Shown: piece by piece, positions 27,201 to 41,100 of the stretch
Position numbering within the stretch: position 1 is the first letter of the stretch
Layout: every line of letters starts with the position of its first letter
Assembly (NCBI GenBank): GCA_900618425.1
Contig: UZAN01039556.1
Coordinates: 35,680 to 99,679, forward strand
Length of the DNA: 64,000 bases
Direction of reading: 5' to 3'
DNA from: Echinostoma caproni
Lineage: Eukaryota; Platyhelminthes; Trematoda; Plagiorchiida; Echinostomatidae
The notes under the pieces: generated by a model
What the model was told of the DNA's origin: nothing
Seen by the model: the letters and a program-made list of their open reading frames with translations, nothing else
Databases searched by the model: none
Position numbers and translations under genes: made by a program

Positions 27201-28443
27201 AATCGAAAGAAATTTTGGATGATGATCAAGCTCCAAATACTGGCAAAGATAGTCAAATACATACAGCTAGCCCCCAAATACGATTACCTTTCTCATAATG
27301 CGAGCCAAAAATTGTAATAAGCGTGAGACCGTGCACGTTTTACGGTTCAGTAGAGAATTGATCAGTACCCTGTAAACATTGATTCCTAAACTGCTGTTAC
27401 TTTGCGTACTTTGTGTCAGTGAACATACTGCTTTTTGAAGCAGAACAATAGGGCAGTTGACATAATGAATGGCCAAACATGTTCCACGCTGTTTGGCGTA
27501 GTCCGTGATGAGACGGCGGCCTAAAGGAAGCCCCGTCCATTGCGTCTGGTAGTCAATAAAAAATTGCCACTCTGTCTTCACAAACAGCCGTTACATAAAC
27601 GGCTCGTCCAAATGTATAGGCTGAATGGTTTTTGACGCGATAAACGGCTAGGCAGATACATGTGGCGTTGAAAATGAATTTCCCCTTTGTACTACTGTTT
27701 ACATTCAGTGCAGCAGAAACTTGTTTTCGGCCGATTTCATCTACAAGCACCATCATCAGTGCATGCAGTCAACTATAAACAAAGGAGTCACTAGACTCAA
27801 GTATCTATATAGATACGACTGTCTAGCTCACGGCAAAAGTATTCTGTTATCAGTTGCTGATGAAGCGGATTTGTACATCAACGGCGTGAATTAGCACAAT
27901 TAGAAGGGAAAATACGGGGCTCCGTTCCGCTCATCTTTTTGATGATTTTGGATCCTGAAAATGTTTTCTCACTGGTGCGTTCGATTGACATTTCACAAAA
28001 ACATAACCGTTTACTCTCCCGCTCCTGAACTTTCATGTGGGATATCTAGTTAAATTTATGTATACCGTAATATAACAGAATCAGTTCCGTCCGTTATTAC
28101 CGATCAGTGACTGATTTCTGCCCCCACATATATGTAAATCACAGCATTGCACATAATCAAAATTGAAGTGCCTGTGATACAAAATATAGCTCTTGCAGCG
28201 GTCCACTCTTCGATTTCGCTGGAAATATATCTGTTAGTAGATTCTGTGGGGTTGAGTCTATAGTGAAATAATGTTCTGTCATATAGTACTTCAGTCGTCG
28301 AGAAAATCTAACGTTCCATCTGTACCCTGGATTCAGTTAAATCCGCCGTCCTACGGTGACTTTCAACTTAATCTTGACGCTAGATATGCCCGAAAATGAA
28401 TTGAATGTATCTATCAATGATACGTTGGTAAAAAGTAGATAAA
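24264..28443. other. Non-coding sequence, no feature recognised
   Basis: Several 100-120 codon minus-strand frames (26253-26618, 27267-27581) lack any domain and are within what chance gives. No RNA gene or repeat is identified. Confidence 0.55.
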
Positions 28444-28547
28444 AATATAGTATATATATATATATTATATTATTATTATTATATTATATTGTTATTATTA
28501 TATTATATTATGCATATAATATATAATATATATAAAAATATATATAA
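28444..28547. repeat. AT-rich compound microsatellite (TA)n/(TAT)n
   Basis: About 100 bases consist almost only of A and T in TA and TAT units, partly self-complementary. It begins about 220 bases past the stop codon of the adjacent LINE remnant, on that element's 3' side. It may therefore derive from the element's simple-repeat tail. Confidence 0.9.
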
Positions 28548-28764
28548 CCTGAAAAAGTTGGGAGGCGGAGGGAAAAACGATGGCCAGGGTCAGCTATGTG
28601 ATTAACTTAAGTGTACCACTTCAATTCAAATTCAAAGTTTCAACATGCGAAAACCTTACAAACACTTCGCTTATCAAATGCCATAGGGTTTTACGCTTTG
28701 GGTTCGGAACACGATTGACATGAACACAGTTAGTCCATGTACGTGATAAGCACGGGAGACTATA

Positions 28765-29290
28765 TTATGCAACTGAGTGTTGAAACCTGTTTCCTAGAAC
28801 ATCATCAGTCTGATGCTTGAAAGATACTAATGTTGCCGCACCGACCACGTGAGGCGGTAGAGAGTTTCATGTGCTGCATACTCCGACAGCCAACGAATGG
28901 CCTCTGCAATCAAGAAGGATCTGTTGGATTAATAACTTCAGTGAATACCCTCTGAGATTGATATTGGTTGATAGAACTAAAAGAGATATGCATGGATGTT
29001 TGGGCTGTTGGAAAATCCGCTACAGTAAGATCACATCACCTCTGATTTGACAATATTGGGACGAGTTTAACCCCAATAGCTGTAATCTTTTCATATAGGT
29101 TTGGAATGTAGAACCTAGACCAACTTGGTAGCTATTCTGTGCGAACATTCGAGCGCCTTACAATCTCGCCGGAGCGCTGGGTTTCAGGCCTGAATTGAGT
29201 ATTCAGTGTATGGACGGATGAGAAAACTTTCACTGATCTTCACATATTCAAACTGTTGCTCAGAAGCTGAAAGTTCTTTTCTTCACATAA
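28765..29290 (-). mobile_element. CR1/Jockey-type LINE, 3' end of ORF2 (thumb region), decayed remnant
   Basis: The minus strand encodes the C-terminal end of a LINE ORF2 in order: IRPYTEYSIQA*NPALRRD (about 29155-29224; family VRPHLEYCIQAWNP), CKALECSHRIATKLV, then after a frameshift TYMKRLQLLGLNS and QIRGDVI (29029-29043), NLRGYSLKL, and *NSLPPHVVGAATLVSFK (28820-28869; family WNSLPxxVVxAxSxxxFK). The ORF ends at TAA 28765-28767. In-frame stops and at least one frameshift mark it as dead. The core RT domain is absent from 29.3-30.6 kb, so this is a 5'-truncated copy, typical for LINEs. Confidence 0.87.
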
Positions 29291-32200
29291 GAAGACTACG
29301 TCACTTCCTTTCTGATTTGACGATGATAAGAGCTGCTGTTGACCAATGCGTTCTACCTATACCCTTTTCTTGTGTCCCTGATTTGTTGATGGTCTAATTC
29401 AAGATGCTGAGGCGTGGCCACTCACCGACCAACTGTGTTTCACAAGTTCATTTATAATGTCTGATAGACATCCGTGATGCTCATATCCTTGCTTGCTTGA
29501 AGTTTAATGACAACACTTTATCTGGTTGAACTCGTTATTTACAATTTGACCACCCTTCCACCCGTACCAAATGCAAACTAACCCTACCTTTTATATCTAC
29601 CTACAGAAACATTTTGGTACCCAACGTTGCCCAGATACTGACAGACGTGAAGTGTGTTTACTCAGAGCTTAGTAATGCATCTAGTAGTTAATTTATATTG
29701 TTGAACGGTTGATATCCCAAAAGTCGACTATTTCGCCCGTATTGTAAAGATGGTCTACTTTTGACTGATAGCCTGTATATAATTCGCTAAATCTTCAACA
29801 CAATATAGTACAATAAGATAAAATGCAGCCATGTTTGCAGTCGAATCACCGCGGATCCGCCGTACAAAACGAAATAGACCTTCCATGTTATATTATGTCA
29901 ACTGTTCAGGAAACCTTTCGAACATTACTACTGATGTGAAATTATTACTTACGTTGCAAAGCAATATCTATTTTGTACGCAGAAAGGGGTGATTAATTCT
30001 AATTTCATGACATCTTGGAGTAGACTGAATGATTTATTGTTCTTATTACAAAGAAGACAAGGAGATCTCTAAACTTTAAGGCAAGTGATCAAGTGAAATT
30101 TAATAACTATTTTTCAGTTGTTAATTTTTCAACAGTCATACATCGTGGTTTACCAATAATCATCTCACCTCAGCCTAACACTCACTTCTTTATTGTAATA
30201 CTAAACCCTTTTAGCCGTGACGTGATCAGCTGGATTACTTTTGCTATTTAGCGAAGTAAAGACGATTTCAGTTCATGTACCTACGGTAGATTCTCGAGAT
30301 TTGTTCATTATGAACTACTAGGTATCAATTTATGCTACGCCAGGTTTTAGATACAGAGAATTAACTTCATGATCTTGGCCGGTGTAACCACCATATTACG
30401 CGTATTACCGCATTCTTGTGGACTGTATTTAAATCAGCTTTTACCAGTTAGAAAAACCCTCTGTTAGTTTCCGATCGGTCCACAACCACCCATCCATCAC
30501 CATTTTCACAACAGGGTACTGGTACACTTCCATTACGAGGTAGCTTTCTAAGTGCTTGTCTGTGTTGTTTAATTAGGATTGTGTGTTGGGCAGACCGTTT
30601 TTCCAAGCCTGTTATTTTTCCTAATTTTCGGCAAGCAGATAAACCTTGAATTTAGTGAGATTTTCTTCTTTGGGGAACAGTTTCTTCCTTCTTCCAGCTG
30701 TTGTAATCGGATAATAATATCATAGAATTTTTAACTTTGCTGTCAATACTGAATTAAGAAGGATGTTTTTAGAAACAGCTGTCAACATTTTAATCTCATT
30801 GACGAGATCAGTGAGGAAATCTCTTCTAGGATTTTCTGTACACGGCATAATCAGTCTTCATTATCCGATTGAGTCTAATGAAACCACAAAATCAATAACG
30901 AAATCAGTAACGGATTGTGATATGAAACAGTGCTTTTTCAAACATGTTTCGCTTGTGACTTAAACTGTAATCATCATCCGTTACATCACACCTGCACAGC
31001 AATCAGAGCCTATTCGTTGCATTTCTGTGTCTTTTTGGTTCTCTCATTGGCGGTTGTATACAGCTTTTTTCGAACATGGAAAGAAACTGGAACTGAAATC
31101 TGCCAAACGGTTGTCAGGTTTCTGTTGTTATTCCTTCAGTTGGCGGTTTCATGTCAGAATTAAATATTACACAGAAGTTCTTTTTTATGTGTGAAATTTC
31201 AGCCTGTGATTGATACTCTCGGAAGAAAACAATAATTATTGGGCTAAAAAGCCGTCCATTGCTCCCGCCTGACCATCGAACACCCGCCGAAAATCATAAG
31301 CGTCATACAAGTTGGTTTATTTTGGAGATTACAAACATGTTACTCCAACATTTGACAGTAGTTAAATGATAATAAGCGAAGTGTGATTTTATGCCCGTTG
31401 TGGTGAAGGGTTTTCAGAATCAAAGAGAAATTGCCTGCACACGATTACTGCTGTAAAACAGTAACTTTATCCTTCTTCAGTTGAACTCATACATGAACGT
31501 TAAAAAATGTTTTACTACAAATGGAAGGCTTTATTCGCCGAGCGATTGAACTCAGATCTTGATGTAAACACAGTTCGAACCCTCGAGTCACACAATTAAA
31601 TCCCATGGTTTTTGAAAACTGATCGTTGCTACTCTAGTTTACCTATACATTCACAGATGTGTATAATACGTAAGTTTCAACAATATGCCGATAAATTCGT
31701 TTCTTGGAGCTTCTATCTAATGAATAAAAATAAGAATATACGATCACGTAATCCAAACAAGTTCAACAGGAGAACACGAAATATTAAGTTTATTTCATGG
31801 TTAGAAATGATATCGTTGAACCGATTGATTATGGCTGTCAATACAAAAAATAGAATAGATTTGTGTCTGGGTTCGTAAGCCCTTATGAGGACATTTTTAA
31901 ATTTATTTGTCAAACAAAACCTATGTTCATGAAGAGAAATCCTGTTTTTATATTACTGTTTTTGCGTGCTGGTGATCCACGGAATTTGATCATCTTCCGT
32001 AGACCGGAAATAGAAAAAAATGTAATCCCATTCTTTTTTTTCAAAAAATTCGAAGTTGCTGTCCATAAAGAAAGCTTTTCACTATATCAAAGATCTGAAC
32101 AAGAAAACCAGTTATATTGAACACAAATAGCACTAGAAAATTGGAACGTTCAACAGCATCAAAATAGTCAGTAGATCACTTTGTTTCGTCTCGATAATCT

Positions 32201-32425
32201 GGGTAAGAGAAATCCTGAACGCCCATTGATATCAACAGTATATGGTAATTTCTATTATTCACCTGCTACAAACTGGACCTGTTCAAACATTCATAGGTTA
32301 TTGTCGGGACAAGTGCGTAGGAGTTCCGATGAGAACAATTCAAATTAAAGGAAAATAAGACTTGAAACAAGGAACGTGTTGGGAAATACCAATACCAGAA
32401 AAATCAAGAAGATAAGCATAACCGC
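29291..32425. other. Non-coding sequence, no feature recognised
   Basis: I looked on the minus strand for the RT core that should precede the LINE 3' end at 28765-29290 and did not find it. The region is AT-rich with short ORFs only. Confidence 0.55.
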
Positions 32426-32843
32426 NNNNNNNNNNNNNNNNNNNNNNNNNNNNNNNNNNNNNNNNNNNNNNNNNNNNNNNNNNNNNNNNNNNNNNNNNNN
32501 NNNNNNNNNNNNNNNNNNNNNNNNNNNNNNNNNNNNNNNNNNNNNNNNNNNNNNNNNNNNNNNNNNNNNNNNNNNNNNNNNNNNNNNNNNNNNNNNNNNN
32601 NNNNNNNNNNNNNNNNNNNNNNNNNNNNNNNNNNNNNNNNNNNNNNNNNNNNNNNNNNNNNNNNNNNNNNNNNNNNNNNNNNNNNNNNNNNNNNNNNNNN
32701 NNNNNNNNNNNNNNNNNNNNNNNNNNNNNNNNNNNNNNNNNNNNNNNNNNNNNNNNNNNNNNNNNNNNNNNNNNNNNNNNNNNNNNNNNNNNNNNNNNNN
32801 NNNNNNNNNNNNNNNNNNNNNNNNNNNNNNNNNNNNNNNNNNN
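32426..32843. other. Assembly gap (418 Ns)
   Basis: This is a run of Ns. Unlike the first gap, its flanks show no duplication. Any ORF across it is an artefact. Confidence 0.99.
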
Positions 32844-35800
32844 CTGCAGAGTAGCTAATTCTTGAACATCAGGGCATAATATTTGGTCCAGACAAAATAG
32901 ATCGAGGAATAAACGACCACAAAAAATTTATCTTTGAAAACATGCCGAAGAGCCAAACAGCTTCCGGTGACGTCTGTCTCTCTATTTTTGTTGTGGTTGT
33001 TTTTCCATTAAGACTAATGTGCATGCGACAAATTGCCTGCTAAAGATAAACACGGACTGAACCGCCCATATAACCACAGACATCCACTAACGGAAATCAT
33101 TCCGAAGTTTCACGTGTCATAACTAGTCTCCCCTCTGGCGTTTCATTTGACCACGGACTCAAAAGTGCCTAACTTTATCGAAATCGTTTTTATTTTCGTA
33201 CCGATACGACTGCTTGCTAGTTCCGCGGTATGCTGGTGGTCGCTAATTTAATTTTCCGTCAGGTACGCTTCGCTGATTCTGTGTGCAACAGTGATAGAGT
33301 GATTGAGAACGACTAGTAGGAACTGTAGATGTGCATGCTAAAGACGGCCAAATTAATCAAACATTACAGTCCATGGTTTGCACTTCAAAGTGAAATTCTC
33401 TTTATTGCGAGGCTTACCACGTTACTTTTCCCTGATCAATCATATGCAGTCCCAAGTTATTCGTTCAGAAAATCGTTTTCAGTACTTCCTTTGACTTTGA
33501 ACTTTCATTTCAATTCAAGATGTTTACTGGTTTATGCATTACTTTTCTATTAATTGATCAATCTCTGATATGCATTTATTTAAACCTGATATGATAGTAC
33601 TCAGTGGTAAAACAAAGAGTATTGAATAAAACATTGAACCATTTGTTAGATAGGATTACAATTCTTTGGGATAAGGGTTTAGAAAAAGTAACAATCTATG
33701 AAATTCAAAATGATTATTTTTAATCTTTCTTTTCAAACGACTTCTCAGTAAACGAACACAAAAGAACTACAGGTTTTACAGGCTGGTATTTTATGTGCAG
33801 GCATAAAATCTGTAGAAAAAGAAAACACGGAAATTGATAAATAAAAAGGCTGAATTTGTTGGGCAAATCCAATGACTAAACATCTTCGATTTCGAAGAAA
33901 GCTCTTATAGGGAATCAGAACAATGCAGTTGGCTTAATTTTTCAAAGGTAAAATTGTTCGGGTTGCTTATGGATCTATGGCGGTTCTCGTGCAATGCATT
34001 GAAAATCAACAGGACACAAATACTGCGAAAAACAACAAAGGCGTTGCCTTTATACGAAGTTTTCTATCAACCGGAAGCACAGACTAGCTTCAGGAAATGT
34101 TTTCCCACACAAATGAAACCTGACCAATAGACTTGATATGTGGAAGGAACAATCAACTCACTGTATGGATAACAAATACCCGTGATGATTTCATCTGATA
34201 CAACCATACCAGTCAGTGGACCGGAAGTGCAAAGTTCCATGATAGACGCCCAGAAACAATTATCCGCATTTTATCTCTTGCTTACTGCTAAAACCGTGAA
34301 CTGAACAAGAATGCTCACAGTAAGAAATATGCGCTTCTGTTTTAAACAAAACGAACGATATTAACAAAAGCATACTCAGTAGGACGTGATTTTTCTACTA
34401 CAAACATGATAGTAAGGCTTTCGTAGGGTAATTTATGCGAGCGGACATTACTTTTGCAATCTTTTATTTTGGGTAAAGCGAAGGGGGAGGGACTTAGCTA
34501 TAAAGCCAATACACCAAGTTCAATATCGAATTTCTTGAAAAGAGTGTAGTAAACTTGCCAAGGCAAGCAATAAAATATTTGATAAAAGTATAAACTGTCA
34601 TGGTATGGGCATGCATTGAATGAGTTCTAAGTAGCCAGTTCAGCCCTGTGTTGTATCTCTAGTAGTAATATGTTAACATAGATAACCCCATATGATAAGG
34701 CAATGCCAATGAGTGATATTTTATGAACAGGTAAGAAGAGTGAGAACACAGAGGTAGCTTGCATCACGTTGTTGGAGAGGAAACAACCGGCTTTCAGCAC
34801 CGCTGCAGTGATCAATCAATAACTGTCAATGATTGAGAAAATCTTATATTATTAGATTAAACCGGTTTTAAAAAAACTATTTATTTTTTCATACAAAATA
34901 AAGAGCACTGTATATTTGACTAAAACCAAGATATCGGTGGAAGCGTTCGCTACATCAAAATATTCGATCGTGATTATGCAGATACAGGGCATGTGAAATC
35001 AAACCGTTTTTGATCTATTTCATTTGATCAAGCATTTGAATTTCACTATCAAATGGGACTACATCAAATTATTTGAAATACAATTTCTCATGAGCCCCAA
35101 TTGAATATGGCTCTGAAATTGACGACACCAGTCGTCGTTTTAAGGGCTCTGGAATTCTAATCATGAGTGGTTCAGATGATATTTATAAATGCCGGTTGTG
35201 ATCAAAATAAAATTTGATTCTGTTTTAATTTATCGGGAATATTACGTTAAAGTGAGTTACTGAGAACGGTCATTCCGTATAAATATACATTCCATATTTG
35301 TTTACTAAGGATTTTTTTTCGCCATTATTGACTGATCTGTAACTAATAATTGACCAACGAGCAATTGGCGGTATACTTATATGGACGGTGGTTAGAGGAT
35401 CTCAAAACTTCAGAACCTATAGCTAGAAAATAGAACGCGGGGATATTTTACTAGTTTCGACTTTTATCAATGTAGTGTTGTTGTGACATTCAACCAAAGA
35501 AGGGCATTGATGTACTGGTTGTATAGGATATCATCCAGCAAATCATGATTCACCGGGTTTGTAACATGGACAAAAGCTTCAGTCTCCTCTTATTGAAAAC
35601 TTCAATAAAATGACTACAGTGTCATCAGCAGTACCGACGAAATTAATAAACTACCCCCAGCACGAACAAACTCTGAACTTTCAAATATTACACTCATTAT
35701 TCCTGGCCCTTTTATTAGTCGTTCTTACCACCTCGTAAAACAGTGCATTTTGTGAAGATTGCGAATTTCACACAACTGCTCTTGACTCAGTCCACATTTC

Positions 35801-37286
35801 ATCCAACGCATCATACCCTCCGCACGTGCAATAATACAAAATTTCACTATCGGAAGAGCTCAATAGGATTGCTTGGGATTAGCTTTTATCTCCAAGTTAC
35901 TAGCCGTGGAAAGCACCGATGTGCTTGTGCGCGGAATAATTGTTCCAAAATATCTGACGTCTTAAATTAGTGCATTAATTACGCTAATGGTGAATCCAGG
36001 TACGCATTGCACCTTTGTGAAGTATTATTGTAATAAAATTGGTTTACTGCACAGAGAAAACAAGAAATACTCACATGCAGACAGGGTGGAAATCAGTGAA
36101 TTTAGGATGTAATAACTGTGCCCTATAGAAATGTTAAAGCACTATTCCAGAACGAGGTAAGTTAGAAAAAGCTCCATAGATTTTGAAATGAATATGTGAC
36201 TTTGGAAATCAAATTTCCAACCAGTCGGAGAGGATTTAGTGAACAAATCATAAATTTTGATTGTTCCGTTTCTGTATGGACTGCATAAAATCAAAGCTGT
36301 GTTAGTAGCATAAATTGCTGACTCATTCGTATTCACTTTTTTCGTTCACAATGCCGCGAATCTTTGATGTCTGATGATGCTTGCACACTTATTGGTCATC
36401 TACCTCACGACGGATACCGTTTCACTTGATAAATATGTTGTGTGTGCTCTATCGCGCAATATCGTCTGCGTGTGTGTCTGATTCGGGGCAGCAAATGTGA
36501 TTCTGTCTCCAATCAGAATAATGTGAGCTAACTGGAACGCACAAAAAGGGTTTCGCAAAGCTGAGTCATCCATTTGGGTTGTTAGACTGTGAAATGAAAT
36601 CGTAGCTGATTTAATAGTTTTTGATTCAATAAATTTTCAGGTATCATCACCCCACTGTTCGGCCGTTGATCGAATTGGCGCAAACGTGTGAGGATATTTG
36701 AACACTATTAAAACGTTGTTTGAAAAACCATTTTCAATCAACCAACGATTTATCCAGATTTATTGCAATGAACTCAGATAGGGAATCACCTTTCGAGTTG
36801 AATTTGATCACGCTACAAACCCACAACGGTTGGCATTACCTTTGAGGTCACCTAAGTGTTTGCTTACATTGCTTTCAGTCGATACCAGGAGAAGGTAAAA
36901 GTCACGGTTGATTTTCAATAAAAATCAACCGGATTTTTATACTCCTGCATGCAATTCTGTGAAGGAGCTCTAAGAGAGAAATGCTAGATTTATTTACATT
37001 GCTGCTAAACTTTAGTTTATCTTTTTAATTTTATATTTTATTATTAATGTTTGAATCTACATCGTTTCAACTCAATCTATGGCAAGTGGTAATGATGTTA
37101 TTTTCAGCCCATCTTCTGTGGTGCCTTATCTTGCCCGATTTCTGGTTAACTCAGTGCCTCTGAACCGGACTAACTCATATGGTAATTTTTTCCTTGCTTA
37201 CCACAATTACTGTGTAATTTTGGTTAACCATAGATTTTGACTTAGTGGCTGCTGAATATTCACCTTTTTGCCTGCATAAAGCAAAT

Positions 37287-38165
37287 NAAATCATTGTTGA
37301 TCTATGCCTCCTCACCCGGGAAATGTCGAGTCATGAAGTTCGAACTCAACACCGTTGTACATATTTTCTTCATCATATTCCTCGAGAAGGACGTCATCCC
37401 CTCTCCTCCTCTCTTTCTCCCCAAAAGTAACTTTCTTCAGTATGTTCAATGAAAACGAAGTATAAAATCTTGGTTTTTACCGTCTGTGCTTTTCCTTAAA
37501 ATGGTCGATGAAATGTATTAGTTCACATGGCCAATGAACGAGNAATGTGTTTAAACAATCCATGTGAGCAAGTTGTAGGTTAGATTGCTCATCGTTTTAG
37601 AAAACAAATCGGAGAAAACGGAACACTCTGAGGAGTTTCCTCATACATGGGAACCGCTCCGCCACGAATGCAATTGACTGTTTTTATTTTTTCCGTTATG
37701 GGCTCTAGCACGCAGGGCAGTACCATTTTTCGAGACAGCCTTGTCCTTTTCAACCAAGATTTGCTGTAAATGAATTTAATTGTCAATACTAGCCAAGAAA
37801 CCTAAAGGAAGCAGATTATACCGAGCCGTCAAAGTACGAAAAGTCAAGCAAAAGCAGTGGTGGTGGTGGTTCTATTAGAAAAAATCCATTAGGTTAGAAT
37901 GGCGAACGCAGCTACTTTGGTCCTAAGGGATATCTGTACACTAAACAAACAGACTTGTTTATCACAATAAACGATAATCAGATTGAAGTATAAACAACTA
38001 ACAAGGAATGGTACTTGTTTTTATGCGTTTGATTTAACGAATTTAACCATTTTGTGGAGATATCATATCCATTTCTTTGAACAGATGAGGTAAAGTGAAA
38101 TCTCTCCAGTGCATTTCGTTGCTACCGAAAACATTGTGTTGATGATGCAAAGGTCATCAAATTGN
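37287..38165. other. Isolated single Ns at 37287, 37543 and 38165
   Basis: There are three single undetermined bases. At 38165 the N is flanked on both sides by ATCAAATTG, and at 37287 by AAAT on both sides, as if short overlapping ends were joined. Otherwise this is non-coding AT-rich sequence. Confidence 0.9.
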
Positions 38166-41100
38166 ATCAAATTGTAACCCCGGAGGACGTGCAGTCCAAT
38201 CCCACTTTTCACCACCTGACTTCGACGTTCTCTCGGTGTTCTATCACAGCTCGCTGACTGACCGTTTCTTCGTTCCTGAGAATTGTGTTATTATGTACCG
38301 AGTTAAAGTATGATAAATAATGAATAATGACATGAACCACTAATTTATATCTCATTTATTACTATCAACATAAAATAAACTCATGAATGTAGAAAATAAT
38401 CGAAAGCTTTAATAAGCAAAGCGTTCAGGAGACGAACCTCGATAACTTATGAGGCATATCGTTTATTTGATCAATACGGAATTATTGTCGAGCAAAAGCT
38501 CCTTCTATTCCACAATCGTCTGTGAAGCCTAGCCAGTGAGTGCAAACACATGGTAGTTCCTTCTCTTTAGCCCACAGAAGCATACGTCTGCGACCAGTTG
38601 GCATTTGGTTTGGAAGCATAAATTTAGCAATCACAGATATCCTCCCTACAAACAAACCAAGTTTCCTTCGGCTTAAAGTGATTCTCAGTTAAAGAAGTAC
38701 CAATGAGCCCATTAGATAAAAGTAAATCTAAAACCCGTCTGCTCAACTTTATCAGTATTCCTTTAAACATGATTCGAAATTACTACCAGCAATCCAGAAC
38801 GATCCATATTACGGGAGTGTGAGTAAAGTGCAATAAACCGAGGAAGGAATCAGCTTTCATGAGGCCACGTTCGTTAGCGTTAGACAGTAACACATCACGA
38901 GATCACATAATCTCCAGAAAAATTCGAATAATTCCCAAGTGGCTGTCAGCAAAAGGCAACAACCGACATAAACAATAAAGTCTGTAAAACATTATTAGAA
39001 GTACTGCGAATCAATTAATCTGCTCCCGTGAGTTTTGTTTTCACAATAATGTATGCAACCGATATCATGCTTCTGATTGACGGACCAGAATGCGGAAAAA
39101 AATGTTGTTGAGAAGCAATAGGGATCAGTTCACAGATTTGATTGAGTCCCTCAAAGTCGGGAAGCTGTCAAACGAAAGGATTCAAAACTTGTACCATTCT
39201 GATTCACCCCACTATTGACTTTTACTGTTTATGCTAAAAATAGATAAAAAGATATTCAGATCATTTACTTCTTCCCCTTGTGGCCATGAACAGATTTATC
39301 CTCCGAATATGAATTATTGTGAAACAAAACTATACAGCATAATCTACAGTTACGTCTGTCTGAATTTACGGTTCCTCTCAGTTCAGTGTTAACACCCGAA
39401 CATAATCACGTGACCAAAAGCAAGTGTTTTCTCCCAATTTTTATCCTTCACCTTTAGTGCAAACACTTTCCGGAACAGTTGTAACCCTTTAAATTTGTTA
39501 GTCAGCATGTTGCGCTTCGACTGTACAAAGAACCCCATCAGCTATGCATTCGTTGTGGCGAATGCAATAATGTCATTCACTGGTCTCACATTTGAAACGC
39601 GCAAACGTACTGCCCATGTGCCTGCGTAAGTGACTCACTCCTGCCGAAGTTTTTATGGCACGTTACCTGCCGAACTGCACATTGTACGACCTCAAAGGAT
39701 CGACCCAGGTGCACATGTAACCGACATACAATTGAATAAAGCCTAGCTGAGTCACCAATTAGCTATGAAACACACCCGCTCCGTGGATAAACAACCATGA
39801 AGATTTTCCTAGTCACACGGTATATCGAGAATACAATAAAAAATAAATCTCCATACAGCTTCATACTATTTCTTGGTGCGCTTTTACGTGACTGGTATAA
39901 TATATCTTCTCTGTTCTTTCCTGCAGTTGTTCTCCCTTAAACATGGAGGAGCTGGTTCACTTTGAAATAAAATACGTTGGGAACGTATAAGAACAAACAC
40001 AATTGCTCCCAAATACTTCACTTATTGATAACTAAATGCATGTAGCTATGAAGGTGCGTATGCTGTTGAGTGAGCAGTTTACACAAAAATGTGAGATAGG
40101 AGGAAGTCATGGAAGACTACCGTTTGATGAATGAAATAATAATAATTTGGTACTTGAATGCTAAGAAGGCGCTACATACCCAATCCCTGAAACGTTCTGA
40201 TCAATTTCTTATAAAACATATAATATACTTTCATACTCATTACACACACCTTCGTTCAAAATCTAGCCAAACCACGTTTACCGTTGCATTCCTCGTTGTG
40301 TCCGCAGTCACACTAAAAAGATAAATCTCTGTGATGGGCTTGCGGATGCCCACAGAGTTCATCGAAAATAGTTATAAGATATAAAAATCATGGTAAATGA
40401 ATTGGCTGCTTAAATTGTTTGTAGCTACTTAAAATTAAGTTCCCAATAACATAGTATCATCATTTCCCCCCAGAGATGGGTAATGCGGTTATATAAACGC
40501 GGTTAAGGTAGGGAGCACTAAACAATGTATGCCCTTGTGTGAAGATGTAGGTTAAAATGATCGACCGGGCGGGTTTCTCTTCATCGCCTGGTCATTGATC
40601 GTGGATTTTTTCACCAGCTTTTCCAAACACTGAAAACTGTAATGATCATATGCAATGGTTGACCATTTTCTCCTAACTGTACATGCGCCACTGGAAGTGC
40701 TGATGCGTGCGGTGCACAATGTGTAACTCAAAACGTACTTACAAGTCATGCTGCGAACAGAGGTAGATGACCTCCTGAAGCGTAAGGTGGGAGGCTAACG
40801 TTTAGTTTGGTAATACACTTTTTATGAGGATATCCTCGCCGAAGACTGACCTGGGGCTAGCAAACTTTCACCTACACACTGATATGTATATTGTCTTTCT
40901 TTTTGTGATCTACTGATGATTCTCTATTTAATCATATTGGTGTATCGGTTCAGTAAAACCTATACTAAGTTTTTTTTGTATCTGGAGTCGATGTGTTCAT
41001 GAGGTTGAATTCCTACTAATTTCACTATTTACCCCTTGAAATAAAGCGTCACTCGTCATGATGCTTTCCAAACCACAGAACGTTCTTATATTACATTTGA

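Noticed and set aside
32376..32858. 160-codon plus-strand ORF
   Set aside because: It spans the 418-N gap and has almost no real sequence.
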